A DNA stretch of 64,000 bases, from assembly GCA_000421325.1 (NCBI GenBank), contig ATWQ01000001.1:146011-210010 (forward strand). The letters run 5' to 3'. Origin of the DNA: an alpha proteobacterium SCGC AAA536-K22. GTDB taxonomy: Bacteria; Pseudomonadota; Alphaproteobacteria; Puniceispirillales; Marisalimonadaceae. The position numbers and the translations under genes are program-made. Below, one piece after another: positions 46,043-56,763 of the stretch (within the stretch, counting starts at the first letter, position 1; every line of letters starts with the position of its first letter). The notes beneath the pieces were generated by a model, which was not told the origin of the DNA, searched no databases, and worked only from the letters and a program-made list of their open reading frames with translations.

Positions 46043-47194
46043 ATGGATTTTAATTTATCAGAAGAACAATTAACCTTTCAAAATTCAGTTAGAAGTCTTG
46101 CAGAAAAATATTTAAGCAAAGATAACCTTCTAAGGGCTCATGATCCTTTGTTTCCAAAAGATGTAGCAAAATTATTTGCAAAAAATGGTTTGATGGGAAT
46201 AACACTTCCAGAGGAAGATGGTGGTCAGGGTGGTAAATTAATGGATGCAGTTCTTGCTATTGAACAAGTAGCATTAGTTTGTCCAAGAAGTGCAGATGTA
46301 ATTCAGTCAGGAAGTTTTGGTCCTCTTAGAACTTTTGCTGAGTATGCAACAGAATTCCAAAAAGAAAAATATTTAAGCCAACTATTGCATGGAGAAATAG
46401 TGATTGGTTTAGGAATGACTGAACCAAATGCTGGATCAGCAGTGACTGATCTAACAACAAAAGCTGTTGAAGATGGGGAAGGGTTCAGAGTTTCAGGAAG
46501 TAAAGTTTTTACAAGTAATTCTCCTGATGCTGATATTTTTTTAATATATGTAAGATATCATGAGGGTGTCAATGGAATAGGATCAGTACTGATGGATACT
46601 TCAATGGAAGGTTTTTCCAAAGGCAAATCTTCAAAATATACTAATGGTGAAGAATGGTGTGCTCTGTACTTTGATAATGTTTTTATACCTAAAGAAAATG
46701 TTTTACTAGGACCAGGCGGTTTTAAAAAACAGATTGCAGGATTTAATGCCGAAAGAATTGGAAATACAGCACGATCTCTTGCTGTAGGAGAGTTTGCATA
46801 TAACTTAGCTAGGGAATATGCTCTTACTAGAGAACAATTTGGAAAAAAAATATGTGAGTTTCAAGGAATTCAATGGAAGTTTTCAGATATGAAAATTCAA
46901 ATAGAAGCTGGTAGGTTGTTGTTATATAGAGCTGCAATTAACGCTGACAAAGGTTTCCCATCCTCTAAAGAAACATCTATTGCAAAAGCATTTTGTAATA
47001 AAGCTGGTTTTGATATTTGTAATGAAGCAATGCAAGTAATGGGAGGAACTGGTTATTCACAAGAGACACTTGTTGAATATTGTTTTAGAAAATCTAGAGG
47101 ATGGCAAATTGCAGGAGGGTCAACTGAAATGATGAAAAATAGAATAGCCGAAGATATATTTGAACGCAGATTTTCTCAAAGACCTAATAAATAA
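46043..47194 (+). CDS. Acyl-CoA dehydrogenase
   Basis: FAD-dependent oxidation of an acyl-CoA. Typical segments: GMTEPNAGSAVTDL, SKVFTSN, REQFGKKICEFQGIQWKFSDM and the C-terminal MGGTGYSQETLVEYCFR. I start at ATG 46043 (383 residues, MDFNLSEEQLTF), the usual start form; ATG 46031 adds four residues. Substrate chain is not predictable. It probably works with the acyl-CoA synthetase encoded 10 bp downstream. Confidence 0.9.
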   Translation: MDFNLSEEQLTFQNSVRSLAEKYLSKDNLLRAHDPLFPKDVAKLFAKNGLMGITLPEEDGGQGGKLMDAVLAIEQVALVCPRSADVIQSGSFGPLRTFAEYATEFQKEKYLSQLLHGEIVIGLGMTEPNAGSAVTDLTTKAVEDGEGFRVSGSKVFTSNSPDADIFLIYVRYHEGVNGIGSVLMDTSMEGFSKGKSSKYTNGEEWCALYFDNVFIPKENVLLGPGGFKKQIAGFNAERIGNTARSLAVGEFAYNLAREYALTREQFGKKICEFQGIQWKFSDMKIQIEAGRLLLYRAAINADKGFPSSKETSIAKAFCNKAGFDICNEAMQVMGGTGYSQETLVEYCFRKSRGWQIAGGSTEMMKNRIAEDIFERRFSQRPNK

Positions 47195-47204
47195 TTATAA
47201 AAAT

Positions 47205-49289
47205 ATGATAGAAACTCGATTAGCCCAACATTTTTTGAATCCAAAATCTATTGCCATAGTAGGAGCATCTGCTGATCCAAAAAAAACAGGATCTAGAATT
47301 CAAAGATTTCTAGTTGCTCATGGTTACAAAGGGAAAATATACCCAGTCAATCCAAATAGAGATAATATTCTTGGTTTAAAATGTTATTCAAATTTAAAGA
47401 AAATTAACGAAAAAGTCTATCATATTTTTATTGCTCTTGATGGAGATAAAATCATTGATTCAATTAATGACGCTATTTCAATAGGCGTAAAATGTGCAAC
47501 AATTTTATCAGGAGGTTTTAGCGAATTTAGTTTAAAGGGAGCAAACTTAGAAAATAAAATTTTGGATATTGCCCAAAAAGGAAATTTAAGAATTTTAGGT
47601 CCAAATAGTATTGGGATAATAAATATTTCAGATTCAGTTATTTTAAGTGCCAATGCTATGCTGGAACTCCCAAATCTTAAAAATGGTGGTTTAAGTGTCG
47701 TGTCTCAAAGTGGTAGTTTGATAGGTGCACTTTTAGCTCATGGTTCTTCTCGTGGCATTGGTTTTTCTAAATTGATTTCAGTTGGTAATGAAACTGATCT
47801 GTCTATTGGTGAAATTGGTAAAATGTTAGTCAATGACATCAATACTGATACAATAATTTTATTTTTAGAAACTTTGCGTAACAGTAACGAAATTGCTGAA
47901 ATGGCACGTCTAGCTTACTCTTCGGGTAAAGCAGTTATAACTTACAAACTAGGGAAATCTGACTTAGGTAAAGAGCTTGCAAAATCTCATACTGGTGCAA
48001 TTGCTGGTTCTGATGAAGCGTTTAATGCATTTATTAAATTTAATGGCATAACTAGAGTCCATATGTTTGAAACCTTAATAGAAGTTCCAAATTTATTTAA
48101 AAATAAAGTAATTGCGAAGGGCAAAAGAGTTGGAATTGCGACGACTACTGGTGGGGGTGGTGCCATGGTAGTAGAAAGTTTGTCAGACGCAAATATTGAA
48201 GTAATTGACCCAGGTTCTTCAATTTCAAAAGTAATGAAAAAACATAATATTCCTTATGATAATAATAAGTTAGTTGACTTGACAATTGCTGGCGCAAAAC
48301 CTGAGATAGTTAATGATGTAATTCAAGAATTTATGAATAACGACAACTGTGATTTAGTAATTATGGTAGTTGGATCATCTGCCAAGTTTAGACCAGATCA
48401 AGCTATTGATCCTTTATTAAAATGGGCAAATAATTCTAAACCTCTTGCTGTGTACGTGGCACCAGACGCTCCTGAGGCTCTGGAATTATTAAATAAAAAT
48501 GGAATAGCAAGTTTCAGGACACCAGAATCTTGTGCAGAAGGTATTAAAGCTTATTTAAACTATAATGCACCTTCAATTATTGATGATAATATTGATGATT
48601 TAAAGTTTCAAAACATTAAAAATATTTTGAAAAGGGTTAAAGTTAAAAATTTGACTGAGTTTGAAGCTTTAAAAGTTTTTGATGTTATGGATATTAATAC
48701 GGTCAAGTCTCATGTAGTTTCTAATTTAACAAAAGCTATAGCATTGAGAAAGGAGATTGAGTTTCCTCTAGTTATGAAAATTCTATCTAGTGAAATTCAA
48801 CATAAAACGGATACTGGTGGAGTAGAGCTGAATATAATTTCAGAAGAAGATTTAAAAATAAGATATGGAAAATTATTTAAAGTTTTTGAAAAACTAAAAA
48901 TAGAAGATGATAAAAAACAATTCATTATTCAAAAAATGGAAACTGGGATAGCAGAGATTATTTTAGGTTACCGAGTTGATGAATTAGTTGGACCAATTGT
49001 AGTTGTCGGATCTGGTGGTATTTTATCAGAAGTTTATGATGATAAATCAGTTAGAATAGCGCCTGTAGATTTTAAAGAAGCAAAGGATATGATAAGCGAG
49101 GTAAAAAGTTTTATGATCTTTAACGGTTATAGGGGGCTTCCAAAAGTAAATATTGATGTTTTAGCTAGAGCAATAGTCAATATTTCTCAATTGGCTTTTG
49201 TAAATGAAATTAGAGAAGCTGAGATAAACCCAGTCATAATAAAAAAAGAAGGTATTGTAGCAGTTGACGGGCTAATAAATTTAAGTTGA
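47205..49289 (+). CDS. ADP-forming acyl-CoA synthetase
   Basis: Fused alpha-beta acetate-CoA ligase (ADP-forming) family protein of 694 residues. Order: CoA-binding Rossmann domain (about residues 1-140, with SIAIVGASADPKKTG), ligase domains with the phospho-histidine region KSHTGAIAGSDEAF, and a C-terminal ATP-grasp domain (about 475-694, with KTDTGGVELNI). It interconverts an acid plus CoA plus ATP with acyl-CoA plus ADP. I start at ATG 47205 because the longer TTG form overlaps the previous gene. Confidence 0.9.
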   Translation: MIETRLAQHFLNPKSIAIVGASADPKKTGSRIQRFLVAHGYKGKIYPVNPNRDNILGLKCYSNLKKINEKVYHIFIALDGDKIIDSINDAISIGVKCATILSGGFSEFSLKGANLENKILDIAQKGNLRILGPNSIGIINISDSVILSANAMLELPNLKNGGLSVVSQSGSLIGALLAHGSSRGIGFSKLISVGNETDLSIGEIGKMLVNDINTDTIILFLETLRNSNEIAEMARLAYSSGKAVITYKLGKSDLGKELAKSHTGAIAGSDEAFNAFIKFNGITRVHMFETLIEVPNLFKNKVIAKGKRVGIATTTGGGGAMVVESLSDANIEVIDPGSSISKVMKKHNIPYDNNKLVDLTIAGAKPEIVNDVIQEFMNNDNCDLVIMVVGSSAKFRPDQAIDPLLKWANNSKPLAVYVAPDAPEALELLNKNGIASFRTPESCAEGIKAYLNYNAPSIIDDNIDDLKFQNIKNILKRVKVKNLTEFEALKVFDVMDINTVKSHVVSNLTKAIALRKEIEFPLVMKILSSEIQHKTDTGGVELNIISEEDLKIRYGKLFKVFEKLKIEDDKKQFIIQKMETGIAEIILGYRVDELVGPIVVVGSGGILSEVYDDKSVRIAPVDFKEAKDMISEVKSFMIFNGYRGLPKVNIDVLARAIVNISQLAFVNEIREAEINPVIIKKEGIVAVDGLINLS

Positions 49290-49350
49290 TATTTTTTCGG
49301 ACAATTTTTAAAAACAAACAAAATATATATTTACTTGTTAAATAATTATT

Positions 49351-49370
49351 TTATCATAATCGGATGATAA
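49351..49370. promoter_or_regulatory. Palindrome upstream of signalling operon
   Basis: TTATCAT and ATGATAA form a perfect 7-bp inverted repeat with a 6-base spacer, ending 10 bases before the MBL-fold gene. It overlaps a possible -10 (TATCAT or CATAAT) with TTACTT or TTGTTA upstream. It could be an operator or a short mRNA hairpin; no known regulator can be assigned. Confidence 0.35.
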
Positions 49371-49380
49371 TGAGTCTCAA

Positions 49381-50163
49381 ATGATAATTAATCATGGCGT
49401 TAGAGGATCTATTCCAAACCCAAGTAAAAATACATTAGGTTTTGGAGGCAACACTCCATGTGTTGAAGTTAAAACTTCAAAATATCAGTTAATTTTTGAC
49501 TGTGGATCTGGTTTTTCAAAAGTTGATTTTTCTAATGATCTTCAGAGTATTTTATTTATTTCTCATTTTCATCATGATCATATTCAAGGCCTAGCGTTTA
49601 ATAGTTATAATTCTGATAAAAATAAAAAAATTATTTTAACATCAGCTCATTCTAATTCAAAAGACACTTATAACAACCTAACTAATTATTTTAAGGATCC
49701 GTATTTTCCTGTCGATTTTATTGAAATAATAGACAAATTTGAATTTATTGAATTTGAAAAAATTGTAAATGATTTTCAAGATTTAGCTGTTAATTCAATA
49801 GATCTAAATCACCCAGGAAATTGTTCAGGATATAGTATTACTAGTGAAGAAAAGAAATTTTGTTATTTATTAGATAATGAATATGAGAGTAATCAGAAAA
49901 AGGAATTAATAGAATTTTGTAATTTTTCCGACACAATAATTTGGGATGGTATGTTTTTAGATAAAGAGTTACCAGATAAAAAAGGATGGGGGCACTCTAG
50001 CATAGAACAAGGTGTTAACTTAGCTAATGAAATTGAATTTAAAAAGTTTTTAATTTCTCATCATTCTCCCACAAGAGAAGATAACGAAATCAAACAAATT
50101 CAAAATAATTTATCCAACTTAAAGATAAAATTTGCATCTGAAAATGAGGTTATAGATTTTTAA
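49381..50163 (+). CDS. MBL-fold metallo-hydrolase
   Basis: Metallo-beta-lactamase-fold protein of 260 residues. The di-metal motif HFHHDH has His62, His64, Asp66 and His67; DLNHPGNCSG, YLLDNEY and ISHHSPTR supply the later ligands. The opening VRGSIPNPSKNTLGFGGNTPCVEV is a signature of family members annotated as cyclic nucleotide phosphodiesterase-like or PhnP-like. Its stop overlaps the cyclic-nucleotide-binding gene start (TAATG). Context with a cyclase makes a cyclic nucleotide hydrolase plausible, but that is inference. Confidence 0.85.
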   Translation: MIINHGVRGSIPNPSKNTLGFGGNTPCVEVKTSKYQLIFDCGSGFSKVDFSNDLQSILFISHFHHDHIQGLAFNSYNSDKNKKIILTSAHSNSKDTYNNLTNYFKDPYFPVDFIEIIDKFEFIEFEKIVNDFQDLAVNSIDLNHPGNCSGYSITSEEKKFCYLLDNEYESNQKKELIEFCNFSDTIIWDGMFLDKELPDKKGWGHSSIEQGVNLANEIEFKKFLISHHSPTREDNEIKQIQNNLSNLKIKFASENEVIDF

Positions 50164-50501
50164 TGGAAAAAACGAAATTTAATCAACATCAAAGTGTATT
50201 TAAAGTTGGAGAATTGCCTGACAAAATGTACTTGCTTGTAAAAGGATCAGTGGGAATTTTTTTACCAACTAACAGAACTAATAATCCTAATTTTATTATT
50301 CAAGAAAATGAACTTTTTGGTGAGATGGGCGTTATTGAAAATGAATTAAGAATGGCTACTGCTAGATGTCTGGTAGAAAGTGAAATAATATCTATTACTA
50401 AAGAAGAATTCAATAAGCGTGTTAACAACTCAGATGTATTTGTTAAAGGTTCACTTAAAGCCTTATCTTACAGACTAAGATCTGTAGAAAAAAAAATGTA
50501 A
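50163..50501 (+). CDS. Stand-alone cyclic-nucleotide-binding domain protein
   Basis: A 112-residue Crp-like cNMP-binding domain without any DNA-binding or kinase domain. It has KVGELPDKMYLLVKGSVGIF and the phosphate-binding cassette ELFGEMGVIENELRMATA (residues 50-67) with Glu54 and Arg63. The residue after the arginine is Met where cAMP binders usually have Thr or Ser, so ligand choice is uncertain. It shares a base with the MBL-fold gene and is 29 bp before the kinase, so it likely feeds back on them. Confidence 0.85.
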   Translation: MEKTKFNQHQSVFKVGELPDKMYLLVKGSVGIFLPTNRTNNPNFIIQENELFGEMGVIENELRMATARCLVESEIISITKEEFNKRVNNSDVFVKGSLKALSYRLRSVEKKM

Positions 50502-50530
50502 TTAAATTTAGACACTAAAGGAGTTTTTAA

Positions 50531-53500
50531 TTGAGTATCAATATAGAAATCGCGGAAAAATTAATAAGTGCATTCGATAGTGAAGAGACCGGAATAATTT
50601 TATGGGATAAAAATGACAATATTCAATATAGAAATCAAAATATTTCAGAAAGATTTATAAAGTTAAATATTGATTTTGAGGTTGGTCAAAATTTCTTTGA
50701 TAGAATAAAAAAATTCAAACAAAGTGATTTATTATCAAAAGAACAAGTTGTTTTGAGAGAAAATAATTATAAGTCTGCAAAATCAACTGGGAAACCTCAA
50801 CAATTCGTAACAAAAGGTCCAACAGGTAGATGGGTTCAAGTTAAAGATAGTTTAACTGCTGATGGAAACATTTTAACTTTAATGACAAATGTTACTGACA
50901 TTGTTGAACAAGATTTAGAAAGAAAGAGGTTGGCTAAAGCTATTGAAAATTTTCCAGGGGGAGTAATGTTCTGGGATGAAGACGATAAGTTAATAGTTTC
51001 AAACAAACATAATAAAGAATTAATGAAAAAATTTGGCATTAATTTTAAATTAGAAAAGGGGATTTCGTTTGAAGCAATGTTAAGGGCACAAGTTGAAAGC
51101 AATTTATATATTCTCCCAAAGAATATTGACAATGAAAAATATATTAAAAAACGTTTAGATGAAAGATCAAAATTAACATCAAATACAAGAGAAATTAATC
51201 TTGCAGATGGTTCATTCATATTAGCAAATGAGACTAAATTTGGAGATGGATCCTTACTTAGTGTTTACAATGACGTTACTGAATTAAAAAAACAAGAGAC
51301 AGAATTTAAGCAATTAGCAAATGCTATTGAAATTATTCCAAATAATATGATGCTTTGGGATTATGATAATAAGTTAATCATGGCTAATGCCAAAGCAAGG
51401 GATGATAATGCTTCACGAGGTTTTAAACTCGTTAAAGGGGCATCTAGATTAGAAATGGTAAAAAACGCTCTTAAAAAGGGGTTTATGACTGCTCCAAATG
51501 GAGTTTCTAATAAAGATTTTATTAAAAATAGAAAAAAACAATTTGAAAATTTGAAAAGCCAAGAGGCTTATGAAGTTATAATGAATAAGAAATTTTATCT
51601 TTTGTCGTCTTCTAGATTACCTGATGGATCAACACTTCAGTTTGCCACTGATATTGATGATACAAAAAAACAAGAAAAAGAGCTTCTTCGATTGAAAGAT
51701 GGAATTGAGACACTTCCTAATGGCCTTATGTTTTGGGATGGAAACGATAATCTAATAGCATTCAATCACAGCTCACAAAACTTAACAAAACATTATGGAT
51801 TTGAATTAAAAATAGGTGTTAATTTTAGTCAACTTAGAAAACATATGGTTTTAAATCACCAAACACCACCTAAAGGAATAAGTGTCGAAAAGCATTTGAA
51901 AAATAGAGAAAATGCCTGGAAAAAACTAACTGGTCAGAATATTAGAGAATCAAATTTTACAGATCATACACTTCATTTTACAGATACTAGACTAAAAGAT
52001 GGAAGCACAATTTGCTTATGGACGGACATTACTGACATAAAAAAACAGGAAAAAGAACTTTTAAGATTAAAAGATGGAATAGACATTTTACCAAATGGTC
52101 TTATGTTTTGGGATGCAGATGATAACTTAATAGCGCATAACGAAAGTGCTATTTTGTTCTTAAAAGATTTTGGAATAGATTTAGTTATTGGAAAATCTAG
52201 AGATGAATTAAGAGAACACATGTCTTACAATGGACATATATCCAATCCTGAACAATTGAAGCACAAAGATCATGTGCAACAATTAAAAGAAGACTGGAGA
52301 AGTTTTAAAGGAACACGCACTAGAATAAATAATTTTTCTGATGGTAGATCTTTGTTTTTTTCTGAAACAAGATTAGAAGATGGAAGCACTATTTCTCTAT
52401 GGACTGACGTAACAGAAAATAAAAAACAAGAAAATGAACTTTTAAGATTAAAAGACGGTATAGAAACACTTCCTAATGGCCTAATGTTTTGGGATGAAAA
52501 TAATAAATTAATAGCAAGTAATAAAGCTGCAGTTGATTTTCTAAAAGATTTTGGTTTTGATTTGAATCTAGGTGTTGATAGATTTGATCATGTTAATCAT
52601 TTGGTTGATCATAATTATAGTGTTTTACAAAGTGGGTTAAACAAAAAAACACACATAAAACAAATGAAAGAAAGTTGGAAAAATTTTTCTGGCCAAAGAA
52701 CAAGGGAAACAAGATTCTCTAATGGGAATGCCTTTCTCTTTACTGATACTAGGTTAGTGGATGGTAGTACAATTTCATTATGGTCTGATATAACTTCAAT
52801 AAAACAAGTTGAAGAAAGTCAAAAGCAACTTATAGATGCTATTGATGTAATGCCAAATAGTATATCTTTATGGGATAAAGATAATAGATTAATAATGGCG
52901 AATAAAACGTCAATAAATGACATGAAAAAACTTAATTTTGATTTAAAGCCAGGCATATCGAGGATGGCTATGGTAAAAAATGGAGTTCAACAAGGTTTGT
53001 TTCCAATTCCTAAAGGAATGACGAGGAAAAAATTCTATGAATCAAAACAAAATGAATATGAATCTTTAAAGAATGAACAAAGAGATGAATTAGAACTTAA
53101 TAACGGAAATGTTGTTTTGAATATTTCAAAAAGATTAACTGATGGAAGTACTTTACAAAATACAGTCAATATAACTGAAATAAAAAAAGGAGAAAAATCT
53201 CTAAAAATATTAAGTGATGCCATTGAGATTATTCCAAATATGTTGATGTTATGGGACAAGGACAACAAATTAGTGATGGCTAACCGTCGAGCAAGAGAGA
53301 TACAAAACAAAATGGGTATAGAGCTTAAACCCGGTATATCAAGGTTTGATATGCTCGAGGCCGGTTTGAAGTCTGGATCAGTTTTGGATAGTGAAGGACT
53401 TTCAGCAAAAGAATGGGTAAAAAAGAGAAAAGAAAGAATTATAAACTTAAAAGGAAGAGAAATAGTTGAAACAAGAATTCGAGTCGATAACGTACAATTT

Positions 53501-56392
53501 GATATTTTGGGTTCTTTTACAAGGTTAAACGATGGTGGAACTCTTCAGGTTTGGACTGATATTTCTGATATAAGAAAGAAAGAAAGGGAAGTACAAGAAA
53601 GTCAAAAAAAAGTAAGAGAAGCAGAAGAAAAAATTTCAAATGCAATAAACAGTATGCCTCATGGAATTACTATGTGGGATAAAGATATGAAATTAATAAT
53701 GTTGAATGATTATGCTGATGAAGTATGGAAAAAAGGGAATTTAGACATAAATGTAGGCACTACTTATGTTCAATATATGGATCAATCAAGAAAAAACAAA
53801 TTTTTAGTATTTGATAATAAAGATGAAGAAGATACATATTATAAAAAGGCTATAAACAACAGGAATAAACTTAAAGGCGTTTTCACTACTGAAACCCCAC
53901 CTTTTTATGACGGATCTATATGGCAATCTACTTCAACAAGATTACCAGATGGAGCAGTGTTTTCAATATTGTCAAATATCACAGATTTAAAACAAAGAGA
54001 AAGATCACTCAAACAATTAAGTGATGCTGTTGAAGTTACACCTAATGCTATTCTTTTATGGGATAAAGATCATAAATTAGTAATTGGCAACAAAGCCGCT
54101 CGAAAAATTCAAAAAAATTTAGATTTTGACTTAAAACCTGGGGTTTCTAGAAAAGATATGATTGATAATGTTGAGAAAAAAGGTTTGTTTGCTATTCCAG
54201 ATGGTATGACAAGTAAGGATTTTCATTCACAAAGAAAAAATGCAACTAAATCATCTAAAGGTGACATGTATGAAGTAGCATTCACAAATGGACAAATCTG
54301 GCTTGTTACTGATAGCAAACTTGTTGATGGTGGCTTATTACAAGTATTCTCTGATATTACTGACATGAAGGATAAAGAAAAACAAGTAAAACTAGCCCAA
54401 AATCAAGTTAGAGAAACTGAAAGAAGAATGTCAGATGCTTTAAATAGTATGCCATATGGAATAACTATGTGGGACTCCAAAGACAACTTATCATTTGCTA
54501 ATAATTTTGCGTATGAAATACAACGTGGTGCTGGAATGGAGTTTAATGAAGGAATTAACTATAACGACTATGTAAAACTTCAGAAAAAGAATAAATTTTT
54601 GAAGTTTTCTTCTGCTGAACATGAAAATACATATTATAAAAATGTTATAGAAAATCGAAAAAAAATAAAAAATGAAGTAACTTACGAAGCACCTGAATTT
54701 TACAATGGGACCTTCTGGCAAGCTACTAATAATCGTCTCAATGATGGTGGTTTATTCTCAATTTTCACAAATATTACAGAATTAAAAAAACGTGAGGAAG
54801 AGCTCAACAAAACGATTACTGAATTAGATGTTGCTAGAGAAAAAGCTAATGCCGCAAATCAAACTAAAAGTCAATTTTTGGCAAATATGAGTCATGAATT
54901 AAGAACACCCTTAAATGCAATAATTGGTTTAACAGAAATGTTAAAAGAAGATGCAGCAGATGACGGTTTAGATGATTTTGAGGAACCATTAGACAGAGTT
55001 TTTAATGCTGGAAAACATCTTTTAACTCTTATAAATGACGTTTTAGATTTATCAAAAATTGAAGCAGGTAGGGTTGAATTATTCAATGAAACGTTTGAAT
55101 TAAATCAAATATTAGATGATGTTTTGAAAACTTCGTCACCACTTGCTCAAAAAAATGATAATGAGTTGGTAATGGAATTTAAAAAAGATATTGATTTTGT
55201 TACTGCTGACCAAACTAGAGTAAAACAAGTTGTGTTAAATTTAATTTCTAATGCCTGTAAATTCACAGAAAAAGGAAAAATAACAGTTGGGGTTAATAAA
55301 ATAACTCAAGAAGGTGGTGACCTAATTGCAATTGACGTAAGTGACACTGGTATTGGAATGTCAGAAGAACAGATGGCCAGACTGTTTAATTCATTTGTTC
55401 AAGCAGATAGTTCTACAACAAGAAAATATGGAGGCACAGGATTAGGTCTTACAATATCAAAACAACTTGCAATCTTAATGGGAGGAGATGTTGTAGTTAA
55501 TAGTGATTTGGGAAAGGGGACAACTTTTACTGCAACATTCTTAGCTGATTTTATTGGAGCCTCAGAAACTGTTAAAAACCTAAATCAACAAACAGGTTCC
55601 TTAATTCAAAATGTTGTCTCCCTAGAAAACAGTTCAGGAAAGACCGTGTTAATTATAGATGATGATCCCACTGTGAGTGAGTTAATGAAAAGGCAATTGT
55701 TAAAAGAAGGTTACAAAGTAGTAATTGCACCTAATGGTAAAGAAGGTATTCGTTTAGCAAGAGATCTTAATCCTGATGTAATTACATTAGATATACTTAT
55801 GCCAGAAATGGATGGATGGTCAGTTTTAAGAACTTTAAAAGCTGATCCAAAAGTGTCAAATATCCCAGTTATTATGGCGTCAATCTTAGATGAAAAAAAC
55901 AAAGGTTTTTCTCTTGGTGCTGCTGACTTTTTATCTAAGCCAGTTCAAAAAGAATATTTAATGAAATCCATAAGAAACTTAATTGGTGATAAAGAAAATT
56001 TAAAAATTTGTCTTATTGAAGATGACGATAGTTTAAGATTTACAATTAAAGAAATACTAGAAAAACAAAATGTTAAAATTATTGAGGCTGAAAATGGTAA
56101 AATTGGTATGTCAGTCTTGGAAAAAGAAGAAATAAAGCCTGATTTAATTTTGTTAGATCTTATGATGCCAGTAATGAATGGATTTGAATTTTTGAAAGTA
56201 ATCAGGGAAACTGAATTAAGTTCTATTCCAATATTAGTTTTAACTGGTGCTGAATTAAGTGAAGAGGAAAGACAGTTTTTATCAGGAGAAACTCAAAGGA
56301 TTCTTGAAAAAAGTGATGATACACTATCAACAATAGTTAACGAAGTAGGCAATGTGTTGAAGGCTTCTGCAGATAATGGAGATAATAAATGA
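50531..56392 (+). CDS. Giant multi-PAS hybrid histidine kinase
   Basis: A 1953-residue soluble kinase with no membrane helix. Eleven PAS-like repeats of about 125 residues each contain a (L/F/M)WD...N core, with the Trp near residues 25, 148, 275, 402, 527, 652, 780, 907, 1048, 1176 and 1313. A coiled coil then leads to HisKA with His1455 in [11 protein letters not shown], and HATPase_c with [15 protein letters not shown] and GGTGLGL. Two receivers follow, with Asp1754 and Asp1876 as phospho-acceptors. There is no Hpt domain. Start is TTG at 50531, supported by AAAGGAG seven bases upstream. Its end overlaps the next receiver by 4 bases. The ligand is unknown. Confidence 0.93.
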   Translation: MSINIEIAEKLISAFDSEETGIILWDKNDNIQYRNQNISERFIKLNIDFEVGQNFFDRIKKFKQSDLLSKEQVVLRENNYKSAKSTGKPQQFVTKGPTGRWVQVKDSLTADGNILTLMTNVTDIVEQDLERKRLAKAIENFPGGVMFWDEDDKLIVSNKHNKELMKKFGINFKLEKGISFEAMLRAQVESNLYILPKNIDNEKYIKKRLDERSKLTSNTREINLADGSFILANETKFGDGSLLSVYNDVTELKKQETEFKQLANAIEIIPNNMMLWDYDNKLIMANAKARDDNASRGFKLVKGASRLEMVKNALKKGFMTAPNGVSNKDFIKNRKKQFENLKSQEAYEVIMNKKFYLLSSSRLPDGSTLQFATDIDDTKKQEKELLRLKDGIETLPNGLMFWDGNDNLIAFNHSSQNLTKHYGFELKIGVNFSQLRKHMVLNHQTPPKGISVEKHLKNRENAWKKLTGQNIRESNFTDHTLHFTDTRLKDGSTICLWTDITDIKKQEKELLRLKDGIDILPNGLMFWDADDNLIAHNESAILFLKDFGIDLVIGKSRDELREHMSYNGHISNPEQLKHKDHVQQLKEDWRSFKGTRTRINNFSDGRSLFFSETRLEDGSTISLWTDVTENKKQENELLRLKDGIETLPNGLMFWDENNKLIASNKAAVDFLKDFGFDLNLGVDRFDHVNHLVDHNYSVLQSGLNKKTHIKQMKESWKNFSGQRTRETRFSNGNAFLFTDTRLVDGSTISLWSDITSIKQVEESQKQLIDAIDVMPNSISLWDKDNRLIMANKTSINDMKKLNFDLKPGISRMAMVKNGVQQGLFPIPKGMTRKKFYESKQNEYESLKNEQRDELELNNGNVVLNISKRLTDGSTLQNTVNITEIKKGEKSLKILSDAIEIIPNMLMLWDKDNKLVMANRRAREIQNKMGIELKPGISRFDMLEAGLKSGSVLDSEGLSAKEWVKKRKERIINLKGREIVETRIRVDNVQFDILGSFTRLNDGGTLQVWTDISDIRKKEREVQESQKKVREAEEKISNAINSMPHGITMWDKDMKLIMLNDYADEVWKKGNLDINVGTTYVQYMDQSRKNKFLVFDNKDEEDTYYKKAINNRNKLKGVFTTETPPFYDGSIWQSTSTRLPDGAVFSILSNITDLKQRERSLKQLSDAVEVTPNAILLWDKDHKLVIGNKAARKIQKNLDFDLKPGVSRKDMIDNVEKKGLFAIPDGMTSKDFHSQRKNATKSSKGDMYEVAFTNGQIWLVTDSKLVDGGLLQVFSDITDMKDKEKQVKLAQNQVRETERRMSDALNSMPYGITMWDSKDNLSFANNFAYEIQRGAGMEFNEGINYNDYVKLQKKNKFLKFSSAEHENTYYKNVIENRKKIKNEVTYEAPEFYNGTFWQATNNRLNDGGLFSIFTNITELKKREEELNKTITELDVAREKANAANQTKSQFLANMSHELRTPLNAIIGLTEMLKEDAADDGLDDFEEPLDRVFNAGKHLLTLINDVLDLSKIEAGRVELFNETFELNQILDDVLKTSSPLAQKNDNELVMEFKKDIDFVTADQTRVKQVVLNLISNACKFTEKGKITVGVNKITQEGGDLIAIDVSDTGIGMSEEQMARLFNSFVQADSSTTRKYGGTGLGLTISKQLAILMGGDVVVNSDLGKGTTFTATFLADFIGASETVKNLNQQTGSLIQNVVSLENSSGKTVLIIDDDPTVSELMKRQLLKEGYKVVIAPNGKEGIRLARDLNPDVITLDILMPEMDGWSVLRTLKADPKVSNIPVIMASILDEKNKGFSLGAADFLSKPVQKEYLMKSIRNLIGDKENLKICLIEDDDSLRFTIKEILEKQNVKIIEAENGKIGMSVLEKEEIKPDLILLDLMMPVMNGFEFLKVIRETELSSIPILVLTGAELSEEERQFLSGETQRILEKSDDTLSTIVNEVGNVLKASADNGDNK
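50596..54800 (+). repeat. Eleven tandem PAS-domain repeats
   Basis: Coding repeats with a period of about 125-141 residues (375-420 bp). Units 4, 5 and 6 open with near-identical LLRLKDGI(E/D)[10 protein letters not shown], units 3, 7, 8 and 10 with (A/D)AIExxPNxxxLWDxD-type starts, and units 9 and 11 with NSMP(H/Y)GITMWD. DNA differs mainly at silent positions, so these are not recent exact copies. Confidence 0.85.
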
Positions 56393-56763
56393 CAAAGATT
56401 TTGTATGTAGAAGATAACGAAGATAATGTTTACATGTTGTCAAGACGTTTAAAAAGAAAGGGTTTTGATATTGTAATTGCTGTAGATGGAGAGCAAGGTG
56501 TTGAAATGGCTTCATCTGAAAAACCAGACTTAATTTTAATGGATTTGAGTTTGCCTAAAATGGATGGATGGACTGCTACCAAGCATATAAAAGGTAATGA
56601 TGAACTTAAGTCCATTCCAATTATAGCTTTATCAGCGCACGCAATGGAAGAACATAAGAAAAGAGCACTAGAAAGTGGTTGTAATGATTATGATACGAAA
56701 CCAGTTGATATTGATAGATTATTGTCAAAAATTTCCAAGCAATTAGGTACTAATGATGATTAA
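56389..56763 (+). CDS. Single-domain response regulator (DivK-like)
   Basis: A 124-residue receiver with no output domain. The acidic pocket is Glu8/Asp9 (YVEDNEDN), phospho-acceptor Asp52 ([14 protein letters not shown]), Ser/Ala switch ALSAHAM and Lys in DTKPVD. Best match by eye is DivK. It overlaps the kinase by 4 bases and the receiver-cyclase by 11, so it is probably the shuttle between them. Confidence 0.93.
   Translation: MTKILYVEDNEDNVYMLSRRLKRKGFDIVIAVDGEQGVEMASSEKPDLILMDLSLPKMDGWTATKHIKGNDELKSIPIIALSAHAMEEHKKRALESGCNDYDTKPVDIDRLLSKISKQLGTNDD

Noticed and set aside
47160-47204. Longer N-terminus for the acyl-CoA synthetase
   Set aside because: The TTG form overlaps the acyl-CoA dehydrogenase by 35 bases and adds residues before the usual start of the family.
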